Assembly: GCA_903840375.1 (NCBI GenBank)
Contig: CAIMFR010000008.1
Coordinates: 1 to 39,176, forward strand
Source of the DNA: Candidatus Adlerbacteria bacterium
GTDB taxonomy: Bacteria; Patescibacteriota; Minisyncoccia; Phycocordibacterales; SBAW01
DNA: 39,176 bases
Reading direction: 5' to 3'
The translations under genes were made by a program, and so were the position numbers. The notes below the pieces were generated by a model. That model did no database searches. It was not told the origin of the DNA and was given only the letters and a program-made list of their open reading frames with translations. Position 1 is the stretch's first letter. Every line of letters starts with the position of its first letter. Positions 22,109 to 30,723 of the stretch are shown one piece after another.

Positions 22109-22471
22109 TTAGTTGTGATTTTGATCCAAAACAGTAATTGAAACCGACTTAGATGCGCGTCTTCCGAATCGGTCGGCGGCCGCTACGGTGAGAGTCGTGT
22201 ATCCAGGCGGCGGGGAAAGGGTGAGGGAAAAATTGCCGGCTTGGTCGGTGAATGCAGGCGCATCGTCTATTGTGAGGAATGAAATATTTTTTGCCGTGCC
22301 GATGATTGTGACTGTCGTTGACGCTATGGCGCTGCCGTCGATTGGCGAAGTGATGACGATCTCCGGCCCTTCGAGCAGTTTGCGCGCTTCAAATGAGCCG
22401 TAGCCGAGTACGACAAGGAGCAGAATGACGACAATTATGATCTTTTTAGAACTCCGTTGCTGTTTCATCAT
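22109..22471 (-). CDS. Membrane-anchored Ig-like domain protein
   Basis: 120 residues: a basic start (M-M-K-Q-Q-R-S-S-K-K), one hydrophobic anchor (about 11-25) and a single beta-sandwich domain beginning P-E-I-V-I-T-S-P-I-D-G-S-A-I-A-S-T-T-V-T-I-I-G-T-A and ending S-V-S-I-T-V. This pattern resembles the glucodextranase-B-like Ig fold common in secreted proteins. Its ATG lies 26 nt inside the end of ftsK, so it is probably translated from the ftsK transcript. It may be an accessory envelope protein; no catalytic residues are visible. Confidence 0.75.
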   Translation of the reverse strand: MMKQQRSSKKIIIVVILLLVVLGYGSFEARKLLEGPEIVITSPIDGSAIASTTVTIIGTAKNISFLTIDDAPAFTDQAGNFSLTLSPPPGYTTLTVAAADRFGRRASKSVSITVLDQNHN

Positions 22472-24710
22472 CAGTGTCAGACGGTTTCATCGGCGTTTCA
22501 GAGTCTCTTTCCAATATATCGCGAGGTTTCGCACCGTCAGCAGGGCCAATGACTCCGCGTTCTTCAAGGATATCGATGATACGTGCTGCGCGCGAGTAGC
22601 CGATGCGTAGTTTTCGCTGGAGGTATGATGTCGACGCCTTTCCTGCGCTGATGACCGCTTCTCGCGCCGCTTTGTACATGTCATCATCGACGTCTCCATC
22701 GAGTCCGCCGCCATTACTGTCATCGTCTAACGAAATGCTGGTGACACCGGGGGCCGGCGCGCCAATGTCCACAGGAAGTTCGGCTTCGTTATTTTTCACG
22801 ATGAAGTCGGTGACCTTCTTAACCTCCGCCTCGCCGATGAACGCGCTCTGCAGGCGGATAGGCTTGCTCATATCACCGCCGAGGTAGAGCATGTCGCCCG
22901 CACCGAGCAGTTTTTCCGCGCCGCCCTGGTCAAGGATGGTGCGCGAATCTATCTGCGACGCCACCTGCAACGCGAGACGTGCAGGAATGTTCGCCTTGAT
23001 GAGGCCGGTAATGACGTTTACGCTCGGGCGCTGGGTGGACAATATGAGGTGTATGCCGACAGCGCGGCTCATCTGTGCCAGGCGTACGACGGCTGCTTCG
23101 AGTTCGCGCGGGTACGTCTGCATGATGTCGGCCAGCTCGTCGATGATTATTATAATGTACGGCATCCCCTCAGGCACCGGTTCGCCCTCTTCAGGTTCGC
23201 CGCCTTTGCGCAATTTTTCCAATGCCGGCGTCAAGATGTTCTGATGATAGGACTCAATGTCGCGCACATGGTTCTCCTCAAGGACAGTGTATCGGCGCTC
23301 CATTTCGCGGCCTGCCCAGCGCAACGCCATGATAGCGCGCTTCGGGTCGGTGATAACAGGCGAGAGGAGGTGCGGCAGACGGTTGTAGAGGGTGAGTTCG
23401 ACGCGTTTCGGGTCGATCATCAGGAAGCGGAGCTGTTGCGGCCCACAACGATAGAGTAGGGAATTGATGATGGTGTGGATGGTGACGGATTTACCTGAAC
23501 CAGTCGCGCCGGCGATGAGGAGGTGTGGCATCTTTGCAACATTGCCGAAATGCGACCCTCCGACAATATCTCGGCCGATAGCCATGAGAAGCGGTTTCGG
23601 CGAACTTGCAAACTCCGGCACTTGCAGCAATGTGCCGAGGCCGACCGTTACCTTTGCGGAATTCGGCACTTCTATTCCGACAAGCGACTTGCCCGGAATG
23701 GGTGCTTCGATGCGCACAGGGTGTGCGGCAAGCGCGAGTTCGAGGTTTGTCTGTAGCGATACTATTTTTTGTAGTCTGACGCCCTCAGCCGGTTTGATGG
23801 CATATCGGGTAACCGACGGTCCGATGGATATCTCGTCGAGTTCTACAACGATGCCGAAGTTTGCCAGCGTACGTTTTATGATGTTCGCATTCGCTTTTAT
23901 GTCGCCGACACCCGGGCGACCTTTATCATGTTCGAGCAATGAAAGTGGTGGAGGAACGTATTGCCCCAGGAGACTCTTCAATTTTGCGGCGGCATTTTGC
24001 GCTTTTATATTGCGATTAGACTCGGCGCGATCTTCAGATGCGGACTGGCGCGCAAGGGCTATATCTTCATCGCACTCGCTATCATCGTCTTGTGTGTCCT
24101 CGCCTGTGGTGTCTTCACCTGCTTGTACTTCGGCTTCTGCGGGCAGCTCGCCCGTAACCCTCGTGCCGGTGATCATTCTTGCAACAGAGCGCGATCCTGC
24201 CCCGATAGCTCGGCCGATAGATGCAAATACCTCAAGAGGAATCCGCCCCTCAAGGAGTATTAAAAGGGAGATGAGCGAAAGTCCGCCAAGAATAATAAGC
24301 GCGGCGTATATATCGAAGAAATGTACTATCGGGTGCGATATAAGTCCCCCGATATATCCACCGCCTTTCGCGACGATGTCTACGAATCCAAGTCCTGCAA
24401 TTATAAAAATAATGCTCGAAATTATCTTAATAGGAGCTGTGCCCGGCACTTCTTTTTCATGCAGTGTGTTCCAAGCAAGGATCAAAAAGAGGATTGGAAG
24501 CAGGAAGTATCCGATGCCGAGCAGGTAGGCGAACAAATGGTATGCATCAGTGCCTGCGACGCCGGCCGCACCGAATGCGGCAAGTATCAGGAATATCCCG
24601 ACGATACACAGAACGATCCCGACGATCGCGCGCTTGGTAGCGTCGGGCAAACCGCCCGTCGTGCTGCGAACTATCTTTTCGCTCAGTGTTTCTTCTTTTT
24701 TCCGTGCCAT
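22446..24710 (-). CDS. ftsK: DNA translocase FtsK/SpoIIIE family
   Basis: 754 residues from the ATG at 24710. About four N-terminal membrane helices (residues 28-160) anchor it; an acidic linker follows; the motor domain has Walker A G-A-T-G-S-G-K-S near residue 400 and Walker B I-I-I-I-I-D-E-L-A-D near 520, plus L-I-L-S-T-Q-R-P-S. The C-terminal gamma winged helix (Y-L-Q-R-K-L-R-I-G-Y-S-R-A-A-R-I-I-D-I-L-E-E-R-G-V-I-G-P) normally reads KOPS-type DNA motifs. It moves chromosome DNA at the division septum. GTG 24728 would add six residues; TAGAAT 8 nt before ATG 24710 argues for the shorter form. Confidence 0.95.
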   Translation of the reverse strand: MARKKEETLSEKIVRSTTGGLPDATKRAIVGIVLCIVGIFLILAAFGAAGVAGTDAYHLFAYLLGIGYFLLPILFLILAWNTLHEKEVPGTAPIKIISSIIFIIAGLGFVDIVAKGGGYIGGLISHPIVHFFDIYAALIILGGLSLISLLILLEGRIPLEVFASIGRAIGAGSRSVARMITGTRVTGELPAEAEVQAGEDTTGEDTQDDDSECDEDIALARQSASEDRAESNRNIKAQNAAAKLKSLLGQYVPPPLSLLEHDKGRPGVGDIKANANIIKRTLANFGIVVELDEISIGPSVTRYAIKPAEGVRLQKIVSLQTNLELALAAHPVRIEAPIPGKSLVGIEVPNSAKVTVGLGTLLQVPEFASSPKPLLMAIGRDIVGGSHFGNVAKMPHLLIAGATGSGKSVTIHTIINSLLYRCGPQQLRFLMIDPKRVELTLYNRLPHLLSPVITDPKRAIMALRWAGREMERRYTVLEENHVRDIESYHQNILTPALEKLRKGGEPEEGEPVPEGMPYIIIIIDELADIMQTYPRELEAAVVRLAQMSRAVGIHLILSTQRPSVNVITGLIKANIPARLALQVASQIDSRTILDQGGAEKLLGAGDMLYLGGDMSKPIRLQSAFIGEAEVKKVTDFIVKNNEAELPVDIGAPAPGVTSISLDDDSNGGGLDGDVDDDMYKAAREAVISAGKASTSYLQRKLRIGYSRAARIIDILEERGVIGPADGAKPRDILERDSETPMKPSDTDDETATEF

Positions 24711-24724
24711 GTCTGTATATTCTA
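24711..24724 (-). promoter_or_regulatory. Leaderless-type promoter, ftsK
   Basis: On the minus strand TAGAAT (24719-24724) lies 8 nt before the ATG at 24710. Confidence 0.4.
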
Positions 24725-24809
24725 TCACTAATCAGAATATTTTTTGCGTTTGGAGTATTACCCTATTACATTGTCTGTGATCACAACGCTCGGAAATCAA
24801 AAAATAATT

Positions 24810-24907
24810 TTGTTTCCTCACTGCGCTAGTCTATACTGAAGGACACAGGTCTTTTAGATGTCCTACAAAAGTAATGGACTCTATAAAGGACATGTGAAAG
24901 ACACACC
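24810..24907 (+). promoter_or_regulatory. Promoter and GGACA-rich leader of the winged-helix gene
   Basis: TTGTTT (24810-24815), 16-bp spacer, TATACT (24832-24837). The leader then has GGACA (24841-24845) inverted as TGTCC (24859-24863) and TAAAGGACA (24884-24892). Such paired sites just after a promoter suggest an operator, perhaps for the encoded protein itself. Confidence 0.55.
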
Positions 24908-25675
24908 ATGTCCGATACACCATCACCATTTCATAAAACAGCGGTGTCATCAGTACTTTTTAAAGGACGAAAGGATTGGTATTTCTGTTACCTCAAGGCG
25001 GAACGCATCGCTCATGTGTTCTCGGTGTTGGCGCAGCGTGTGCACGACGCCGCTGCGGATGATGTCCGAGAGCTTGCACTTTCCTCTGCCGGCATACCCC
25101 GAGCGGTCGCGTACTTTGCTGCAGGGAATATTGATGCGGCGGAGGTGCTTGCAGATCTGTTCGCGCTACTTTCCGCAATTCGCCTCGCGGGAACCAACTG
25201 CAGTATCAGTAAAGAAAACACGTCACTGCTCGTTCATGAGTGCGAGGCTCTCGCGGAAAAGTTTTCATCGAGCGTGCATATTTCGCCATTCGTAACAACT
25301 GAAGATTTCTCGGTGGCCGAGGTTGCCACACGCACAGAGCCGCAGCCGCTTCTGTCCTCGCACTTCCACGGGTTGGGGTTGGTAACGGACCCCAACTGGC
25401 AGGTAAGGGACTCTAAAGGACAGGGTCAAAGACAGCTTAAAACAGACAAAAAGACAGCAAGTTCTTCAGGTCGGTCAGATGATGAATACACGGACAGGGC
25501 AATGAAGATTCTTGAGTGTGTTAAGAAAAGCAACGGTTTGTCCATAAAGGACATATCTGCGGTTGTCCACGAATGTGGCGAAAAGACAATACAGAGGGAA
25601 TTAGCTGTCCTTTTGCAGAAGGGACTCATCAAAAAGACGGGTGAGCGGCGTTGGAGCATCTACTTGCCCGCTTAG
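24908..25675 (+). CDS. Winged-helix DNA-binding protein of unknown role
   Basis: 255 residues. The N-terminal 130 residues are helical (F-K-G-R-K-D-W-Y-F-C-Y-L-K-A-E-R-I-A-H-V, A-A-D-D-V-R-E-L-A, L-A-D-L-F-A-L-L-S-A-I-R-L-A). A polar linker (about 165-195) follows, and residues 195-255 form a winged helix: R-A-M-K-I-L-E-C-V-K-K-S-N-G-L-S-I-K-D-I-S-A-V-V, then E-K-T-I-Q-R-E-L-A-V-L-L-Q-K-G-L-I-K-K-T-G-E-R-R-W-S-I-Y. From memory, similar unnamed HTH proteins occur in Parcubacteria. The leader and the gene itself contain several TAAAGGACA copies, suggesting autoregulation. A 7-bp hairpin TTGGGGT/ACCCCAA (25373-25395) also lies in the linker region. Confidence 0.7.
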   Translation: MSDTPSPFHKTAVSSVLFKGRKDWYFCYLKAERIAHVFSVLAQRVHDAAADDVRELALSSAGIPRAVAYFAAGNIDAAEVLADLFALLSAIRLAGTNCSISKENTSLLVHECEALAEKFSSSVHISPFVTTEDFSVAEVATRTEPQPLLSSHFHGLGLVTDPNWQVRDSKGQGQRQLKTDKKTASSSGRSDDEYTDRAMKILECVKKSNGLSIKDISAVVHECGEKTIQRELAVLLQKGLIKKTGERRWSIYLPA

Positions 25676-26005
25676 TGTATATCGTGTACTCTTTACCGCA
25701 GTGTCCGGCCATACGCTGGATATCCACAAGGCGTTATTTAAGGGCGTTTACTTAGCGTATACTTGTCGCTAAGCGTCCATATTGTAGGCGCTTGCTCGTT
25801 GACAACAACATACTTCTGAAACTCCTTGTCCAGTGATGGAAGTTACGGCTGAAATTCCTCATCTCCTTCTTGCTACCAAACGTGCCACTAAGTGTGCTCG
25901 TTCCTTTAATAGGAACGGGTGCGTATGAGTGGTACAGGGTAGAATGTGTCGTTCGATTAACAAGTAGATTACTAGCATTACTAGTTGTTCGATTTAGTTT
26001 AAATT
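25676..26005. other. 330-bp non-coding region with stem-loops upstream of the S-layer-like gene
   Basis: No convincing gene. It contains a hairpin CTTAGCG-TATACTTGT-CGCTAAG (25750-25772), a perfect TTGACA (25799-25804) without a convincing -10, and a second hairpin CGTTCCT/AGGAACG around 25899-25917. It is the longest gene-free stretch in the window and most likely carries the promoter and a structured leader for the gene at 26006. Confidence 0.6.
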
Positions 26006-29000
26006 ATGAATATTACCCACAGCTATTCTCGACTCATCGCAGTCACAGCTGGTGTCGCCCTTGCTTTCGCGCTTTCGCTCGGAGCAACGATGCCGGTACG
26101 TGCAGCAGCATTGAGCCAGACGCAGATCCAGTCGATCTTGTCGTTGCTCTCATCGTTCGGTGCAGACCAGGCGACGATCAACAACGTCTCCGCGTCTCTC
26201 AATGGCCAGCCGACCACCGTTACCACCACAATTGGTACGACGGGCACTGGTTCTTACACGTGGTCTACCAACCTCACAGTTGGTTCAAAGGGTGCGGATG
26301 TCTTAGCACTTCAGAAGTTCTTGAACAAGGATTCAGGAACGATGGTTGCTTCCACAGGCGCCGGCTCTCCTGGTATGGAGACTTCTACCTTCGGTCCAGC
26401 GACCAAGGCGGCAGTTATGAAATTCCAGACGAAATACGGCCTTTCACCTGTAGCCGGTTATGTCGGTGCATTGACCCGTGCAAAGCTTAATTCGCTTTAC
26501 ACGACTACAACCACCACAACCAACACGACAACTACAACCACCACAACCAACACTGCTCCGGCAGGCACCGGTCTTACGGTGAACCCGGCAGCACAGCCAG
26601 CCAATGGTCTTCTTCCGTACAGCGCATCTCGCATTTCGTTCACCAACTTCACGGTGACGGCAGGCACTGATGGCGATGTTGTCCTCAACAGCGTCACCGT
26701 GCAGCGAACAGGCTCTGCTATGGACGTCGCCTTCTCCGGTGTGGAGCTTATTGACATGACGACCGGCCTCCAGGTAGGCATCTCGCACGTGTTGAACAGC
26801 AACCACCAGGCGATCATCGGCCAGCCGGTAACTATCGCTCGCGGCACGTCGCGCACCTTCACTGTTGCTGCAAACCGCGCAACACAGGGTAACCACGGCG
26901 GTGAAATCGCTTCGTTCTCAGTCGTTGCCCTCAACACGTCAGCAACCGTAACCGGTTCGCTCCCGATTGTTGGCGCAATGCACACGGTGAACGAAACGCT
27001 CACGATAGGCTCGGTCTCAACCACGACTTCTTCGTTTGACCCGGGTTCAAACCAGACCAAGAACATCGGCGATACGAATGTCCGCTTCTCAGGCATCCGC
27101 TTCACTGCAGGTTCTGGCGAGGATCTCAAACTCCAGTCGATCAGTTGGCGTCAGACAGGCTCTGTCAGCTCGGCTGACCTTGCCAATGTCGTTACCAACA
27201 TCAACGGCGTCACTTACCCGACGACAGTTGACTCGACAGGAAAATACTTCACCACAGTTGTCCCGGCTGGCATCTTGATCGCCAAGGGTAACTCTGTTGA
27301 TGCATACATCCAGGGTGATATCATCGGTTCCAACGCAGCATCCCGCACTGCTATATTCACTGTCGACAAAGTCACCGATGTGTACTTCGTTGGTCAGTTG
27401 TATGGCTACGGCGTTGCTCCGTCCGGCACATACACTCCTTGGTTCAGTGGTTACACAACCACCATCCAGGCTGGTACGGTGTCCACGATCGGCAAGGCAA
27501 CAGAGGTTCCGGCGCAGAACATTGCGATCAACCTCTCGAACCAGCCGCTCGGTGGCTTCGTGACTAACTTCGTTGGTGAGCCGGTATCAGTTTCCGGTCA
27601 GATCTTCTACTTCGACTACAGCACTGGTGCTGCTTCAATCAGCCTCCTCACCAACGTTTCTATCGTTGACGAGAATGGTGCGGTTGTTGCAGGTCCGCAG
27701 AACGGTGTTGCAGTCTCCGGTACAGAGCAGTCCGTTACTTTCTCTGACTCCGTCACATTCCCGGTCGGCCGCCATGTCTACACTATCAAGGGAACCATTC
27801 CTTCGACGGTGGCGAACAACGTGACGATCGCGGCTTCCACCACGCCTTCAGCATGGACAAGCCCGACTGGCCAGACCTCGGGTAACACCGTTTCGGTTGG
27901 CGTAGCTAACTTCACGATGAACACCATGACGATCAAGGCGGCAGCGCTTTCCGTCACGCTCTCATCAACGCCAGCTTCGCAGAACATGGTCGCGGGCGGT
28001 CAGGGTATGACCTTCGCCAACGTGCAGCTTGATGCTTCACAGTCCGGCGAGGATGTCCGCCTCAATTCGATCCCGATGACATTGACTGTCGGCGGCACCA
28101 CAGGTGCGGTCGCAAGCTTGTCATCCTGTGCTCTCTACGATGCGACTGGCAAACAGTTGAACACTGGCAGCAATGTTCCGTCATCGCTTGCAGCAAGCGC
28201 CTCGTCCAACACCTTCACGCTTGATAATTCTCTTATCATCCCGAAGGGAACTGTCACAAACCTTACATTCAAGTGTAATGTTTCCTCGGCTGCAACAGGC
28301 ACCTATGTCTGGAGCGTCCTCGCCTCAGGCTTCACTGCTACAGGTATGACATCAGGTCAGTCTGTCACGGTTGCTTCAACCGCAGGATCTTCCGGCACAA
28401 TGACTGTCGCTTCCGCGACGCTCGCAGTTACACTCGATCCGTCCAGCCCTGCGTACACAATCGCAGCAGCAGGCTCAACAGGTGTAACGCTCGGTGTGTA
28501 CAAGTTTCACGCTACGAATGATGCAATCAATCTTACCAAGATTGGACTCAATCTGGGTGCGTTGAACACAGCATCCTTCGCGTCTTCTACGGCAGCTGAC
28601 TTGACGCAGGTTTCCCTCTGGGCAAACAATGTCCAGATCGGTACTGCAACGTTCACTGGTGCAAACCGCAGTGCAACATCGACTCTTACGTCGGTTGTCA
28701 CGGTTCCGAAAGACGGCGATCTTGTTATCACCGTCAAGGGTAACCTTGCAACACAAGGTGTATCGCAGCCTAGCCACCCAGGCGCTTACTTGGCTGTCAA
28801 CATTGATATCAATGGTGCGACCGGCAGCAAGAACACACAGGGTACTGGTGTTGGTTCTGGTATAGAAGTTGACGGTTCCGGCTCTACAGCAGTTGCAGGA
28901 GTTCGTGTCTTCAACACGTTCCCGACGATTGCAGTTCTCGCACCGTCGACAACCGCTCTTATTGCTCAGACTGGTCAGCAGCTCTTCGGATTCACCATCA

Positions 29001-29545
29001 GCGCTAACTCGACTGGCAACTTGGCACTTGATCAGATGGTCATTAACGTCGCAACCTCTTCGGTTTCGACCGCTAACGGCACCACCTCGGTCACGAACCT
29101 CAAGGTCTATGCGTACACCGACGCTGCACTTTCGAGCGCAGTCGCAGGATACACATCGGGTCTGTTGAACAGCGGCGGCAATGCACTTGCCACACTGGTG
29201 AGCGGCGGCAATAACACCGTTACTCTCGACACGATCCTCACTATCCCTGCAGGTCAGGCTTACTACTTCAAGGTGGTAGGCGATGTAGTCCAGAACGCTG
29301 GTACTACAGGCTCAGCTGGTTCGGTGACGACCAAGCTCATTGGTGATGCTTCATATCCTGACTACCTTGGTCAGCTTATGGCAACCACAAGCGGTATGAT
29401 TAGCAATGCTAATTACCACAACTTCATCTGGTCTCCATTGTCGACAACGACAACAGCGGCTACGACGAATATTGACTGGACCAACGGGTATCAGGTTCCG
29501 GGTCTCCCGTCTGCAGGTACGAACGCTTGGACTCTTACCAAGTAA
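26006..29545 (+). CDS. S-layer-like secreted protein with N-terminal peptidoglycan-binding domain
   Basis: 1179 residues. Signal peptide in the first 34 residues (positive N-terminus, L-I-A-V-T-A-G-V-A-L-A-F-A-L core, V-R-A-A-A cleavage site). Residues about 88-166 form a PG_binding_1 domain: V-G-S-K-G-A-D-V-L-A-L-Q-K-F-L-N, T-F-G-P-A-T-K-A-A-V-M-K-F-Q, G-Y-V-G-A-L-T-R. A threonine/asparagine run (about 167-187) built on a DNA repeat follows, then some 980 residues of S/T/V/A-rich beta domains with repeated N-x-T/S-x-T-V patterns, ending in W-T-N-G-Y-Q-V-P-G-L-P-S. It is predicted to be tethered to the wall and to coat the cell. Only two cysteines are visible. A strong terminator follows. Confidence 0.8.
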   Translation: MNITHSYSRLIAVTAGVALAFALSLGATMPVRAAALSQTQIQSILSLLSSFGADQATINNVSASLNGQPTTVTTTIGTTGTGSYTWSTNLTVGSKGADVLALQKFLNKDSGTMVASTGAGSPGMETSTFGPATKAAVMKFQTKYGLSPVAGYVGALTRAKLNSLYTTTTTTTNTTTTTTTTNTAPAGTGLTVNPAAQPANGLLPYSASRISFTNFTVTAGTDGDVVLNSVTVQRTGSAMDVAFSGVELIDMTTGLQVGISHVLNSNHQAIIGQPVTIARGTSRTFTVAANRATQGNHGGEIASFSVVALNTSATVTGSLPIVGAMHTVNETLTIGSVSTTTSSFDPGSNQTKNIGDTNVRFSGIRFTAGSGEDLKLQSISWRQTGSVSSADLANVVTNINGVTYPTTVDSTGKYFTTVVPAGILIAKGNSVDAYIQGDIIGSNAASRTAIFTVDKVTDVYFVGQLYGYGVAPSGTYTPWFSGYTTTIQAGTVSTIGKATEVPAQNIAINLSNQPLGGFVTNFVGEPVSVSGQIFYFDYSTGAASISLLTNVSIVDENGAVVAGPQNGVAVSGTEQSVTFSDSVTFPVGRHVYTIKGTIPSTVANNVTIAASTTPSAWTSPTGQTSGNTVSVGVANFTMNTMTIKAAALSVTLSSTPASQNMVAGGQGMTFANVQLDASQSGEDVRLNSIPMTLTVGGTTGAVASLSSCALYDATGKQLNTGSNVPSSLAASASSNTFTLDNSLIIPKGTVTNLTFKCNVSSAATGTYVWSVLASGFTATGMTSGQSVTVASTAGSSGTMTVASATLAVTLDPSSPAYTIAAAGSTGVTLGVYKFHATNDAINLTKIGLNLGALNTASFASSTAADLTQVSLWANNVQIGTATFTGANRSATSTLTSVVTVPKDGDLVITVKGNLATQGVSQPSHPGAYLAVNIDINGATGSKNTQGTGVGSGIEVDGSGSTAVAGVRVFNTFPTIAVLAPSTTALIAQTGQQLFGFTISANSTGNLALDQMVINVATSSVSTANGTTSVTNLKVYAYTDAALSSAVAGYTSGLLNSGGNALATLVSGGNNTVTLDTILTIPAGQAYYFKVVGDVVQNAGTTGSAGSVTTKLIGDASYPDYLGQLMATTSGMISNANYHNFIWSPLSTTTTAATTNIDWTNGYQVPGLPSAGTNAWTLTK
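26504..26553 (+). repeat. 23-nt direct repeat coding a threonine-rich linker
   Basis: 26504-26526 and 26531-26553 are identical 23-nt copies with a 27-nt period, coding T-T-T-T-T-N blocks between the wall-binding domain and the beta domains. Confidence 0.85.
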
Positions 29546-29587
29546 TCTACGCCCAGCCGTTTAAGCCCCTGACTTAAACAAAGGACA

Positions 29588-29619
29588 GCAAAAGCCCCTC
29601 CGAAAGGAGGGGCTTTTGC
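29588..29619 (+). terminator. Strong intrinsic terminator after the S-layer-like gene
   Basis: A perfect 14-bp stem (29588-29601 with 29606-29619) closed by a GAAA tetraloop, with T residues at its 3' side and just after. Confidence 0.9.
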
Positions 29620-29684
29620 GTTTCTATATGCGCGATTTCAGTTTAAAAATTTGCTGAATGTATGTTTATTCTCTTTGTGGCAGC

Positions 29685-29720
29685 TTGCCCTAAACTAGTC
29701 TCGAGGTGTACCATGATCGT
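29685..29720 (+). promoter_or_regulatory. Leaderless-type promoter, TPR protein
   Basis: TTGCCC (29685-29690), 18-bp spacer, TACCAT (29709-29714), 6-nt gap, ATG at 29721. Confidence 0.55.
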
Positions 29721-30524
29721 ATGGAGAAATACAAAACAACTATATTTGTCGTACTTGGGCTGGCTATTATCGCATCTATTGCTGTGTTGTGGTTTGGGCG
29801 TGTTTCGCATAAACAAACACCCGAAGCCTTGTCATCTGTTACGGTGAATAGTCTCGGTGGATCGACCACGGGCATACAAGGAGGTTCGGTGCATATGCTA
29901 CCGCAAGATAGCGCTACCGTCGCGCCAACTGTACCAATGCCAAACCTCGATCGTGCCATTCCTGCAACAACTCCAGACCTCGATGCCGCTGCATACACGC
30001 AACTACTCAAGGATATAAGTGTGGCGGTAGATGATCTCAGGAAAAATCCTGCATCCTATCAGGACTGGATCAATCTCGGTCTCGACAGGCAGATGTTGTC
30101 TGATTATGCAGGTGCAGAGGAAGTGTGGATTTATGCTACTAAACTTGCACCGCAGGGTGAAGTTGCCTTTGCAAATCTTGGCAATCTTTATGAGATTTAT
30201 TTGAAAGAATATTCGCAGTCTGAAACATACTACCAAAAGGCAATAGCCATAAATCCGGCAGATACCAATCTCTACCGCTCACTCTTTGAGCTCTATTCTG
30301 CGCACTACAAACAAGGCACGTCGGCGGCGGAAGATATTTTGAAAGAGGGAATAGCGAAGAATCCGACAGCTCTCGACCTACAAGTTTTGCTGGCGCGTCT
30401 CTATCGTGACACGTCTCGCACCACGGAAGCAAAAGCAGAATACGATGTTGCGATCAAAACCGCCACGGCAATAGGTAATACTCTGGCAGTCAGTCAACTG
30501 CAAACAGAAAAAATCGCATTCTAG
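29721..30524 (+). CDS. Membrane-anchored TPR protein
   Basis: 267 residues. A short basic start (M-E-K-Y-K-T-T) leads into one membrane helix (about 8-26), then a P/T/S-rich spacer to about residue 95. TPR-like helical pairs follow: S-Y-Q-D-W-I-N-L-G-L-D-R-Q-M-L-S-D-Y-A-G-A-E-E-V-W, V-A-F-A-N-L-G-N-L-Y-E-I-Y-L-K-E-Y-S-Q-S-E-T-Y-Y-Q-K-A-I-A-I-N-P, and A-L-D-L-Q-V-L-L-A-R-L-Y-R-D-T. Such repeats bind other proteins; an extracytoplasmic scaffold role next to the S-layer-like gene is inferred. ATG 29721 chosen because TACCAT is 6 nt upstream; GTG 29706 would add five residues. Confidence 0.8.
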   Translation: MEKYKTTIFVVLGLAIIASIAVLWFGRVSHKQTPEALSSVTVNSLGGSTTGIQGGSVHMLPQDSATVAPTVPMPNLDRAIPATTPDLDAAAYTQLLKDISVAVDDLRKNPASYQDWINLGLDRQMLSDYAGAEEVWIYATKLAPQGEVAFANLGNLYEIYLKEYSQSETYYQKAIAINPADTNLYRSLFELYSAHYKQGTSAAEDILKEGIAKNPTALDLQVLLARLYRDTSRTTEAKAEYDVAIKTATAIGNTLAVSQLQTEKIAF

Positions 30525-30723
30525 ATTTTAGTGTAGGAATAAATCGCAGAGGTAAATATTTCCCCCAGTTTGAAAGGGTTGAAAATTCTCAGGAACCTCT
30601 CGTGGTTATCCACAAACCACACAAATAAATAAAATCGCATGGTAACTCGCGCGATATACTAGACACCAGGCTAGGTGTGTAGCCTTGTTCGTCGGGGGCT
30701 CTCTATTTAGTAACTTTAACGAT
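30525..30723. other. Non-coding gap with one perfect DnaA box and two hairpins
   Basis: TTATCCACA (30606-30614) matches the DnaA-box consensus and is itself flanked by GTGGTT/AACCAC. A second hairpin GGCTA/TAGCC lies near 30669-30684, after a TATACT (30655-30660). TAACTT (30711-30716) lies 7 nt before the next ATG. A lone DnaA box does not make an origin. Confidence 0.5.

Noticed and set aside
23464..24528. Plus-strand open frame of 354 codons opposite ftsK
   Set aside because: Serine/proline-rich shadow of a well-supported ftsK frame; no family motif, no start signal.
26497..27129. Minus-strand open frame of 210 codons opposite the S-layer-like gene
   Set aside because: Its valine run is only the complement of the threonine linker; no start signal.
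30606..30614. Replication origin
   Set aside because: Only one perfect DnaA box, no AT-rich unwinding region with box cluster, no dnaA or dnaN gene nearby.
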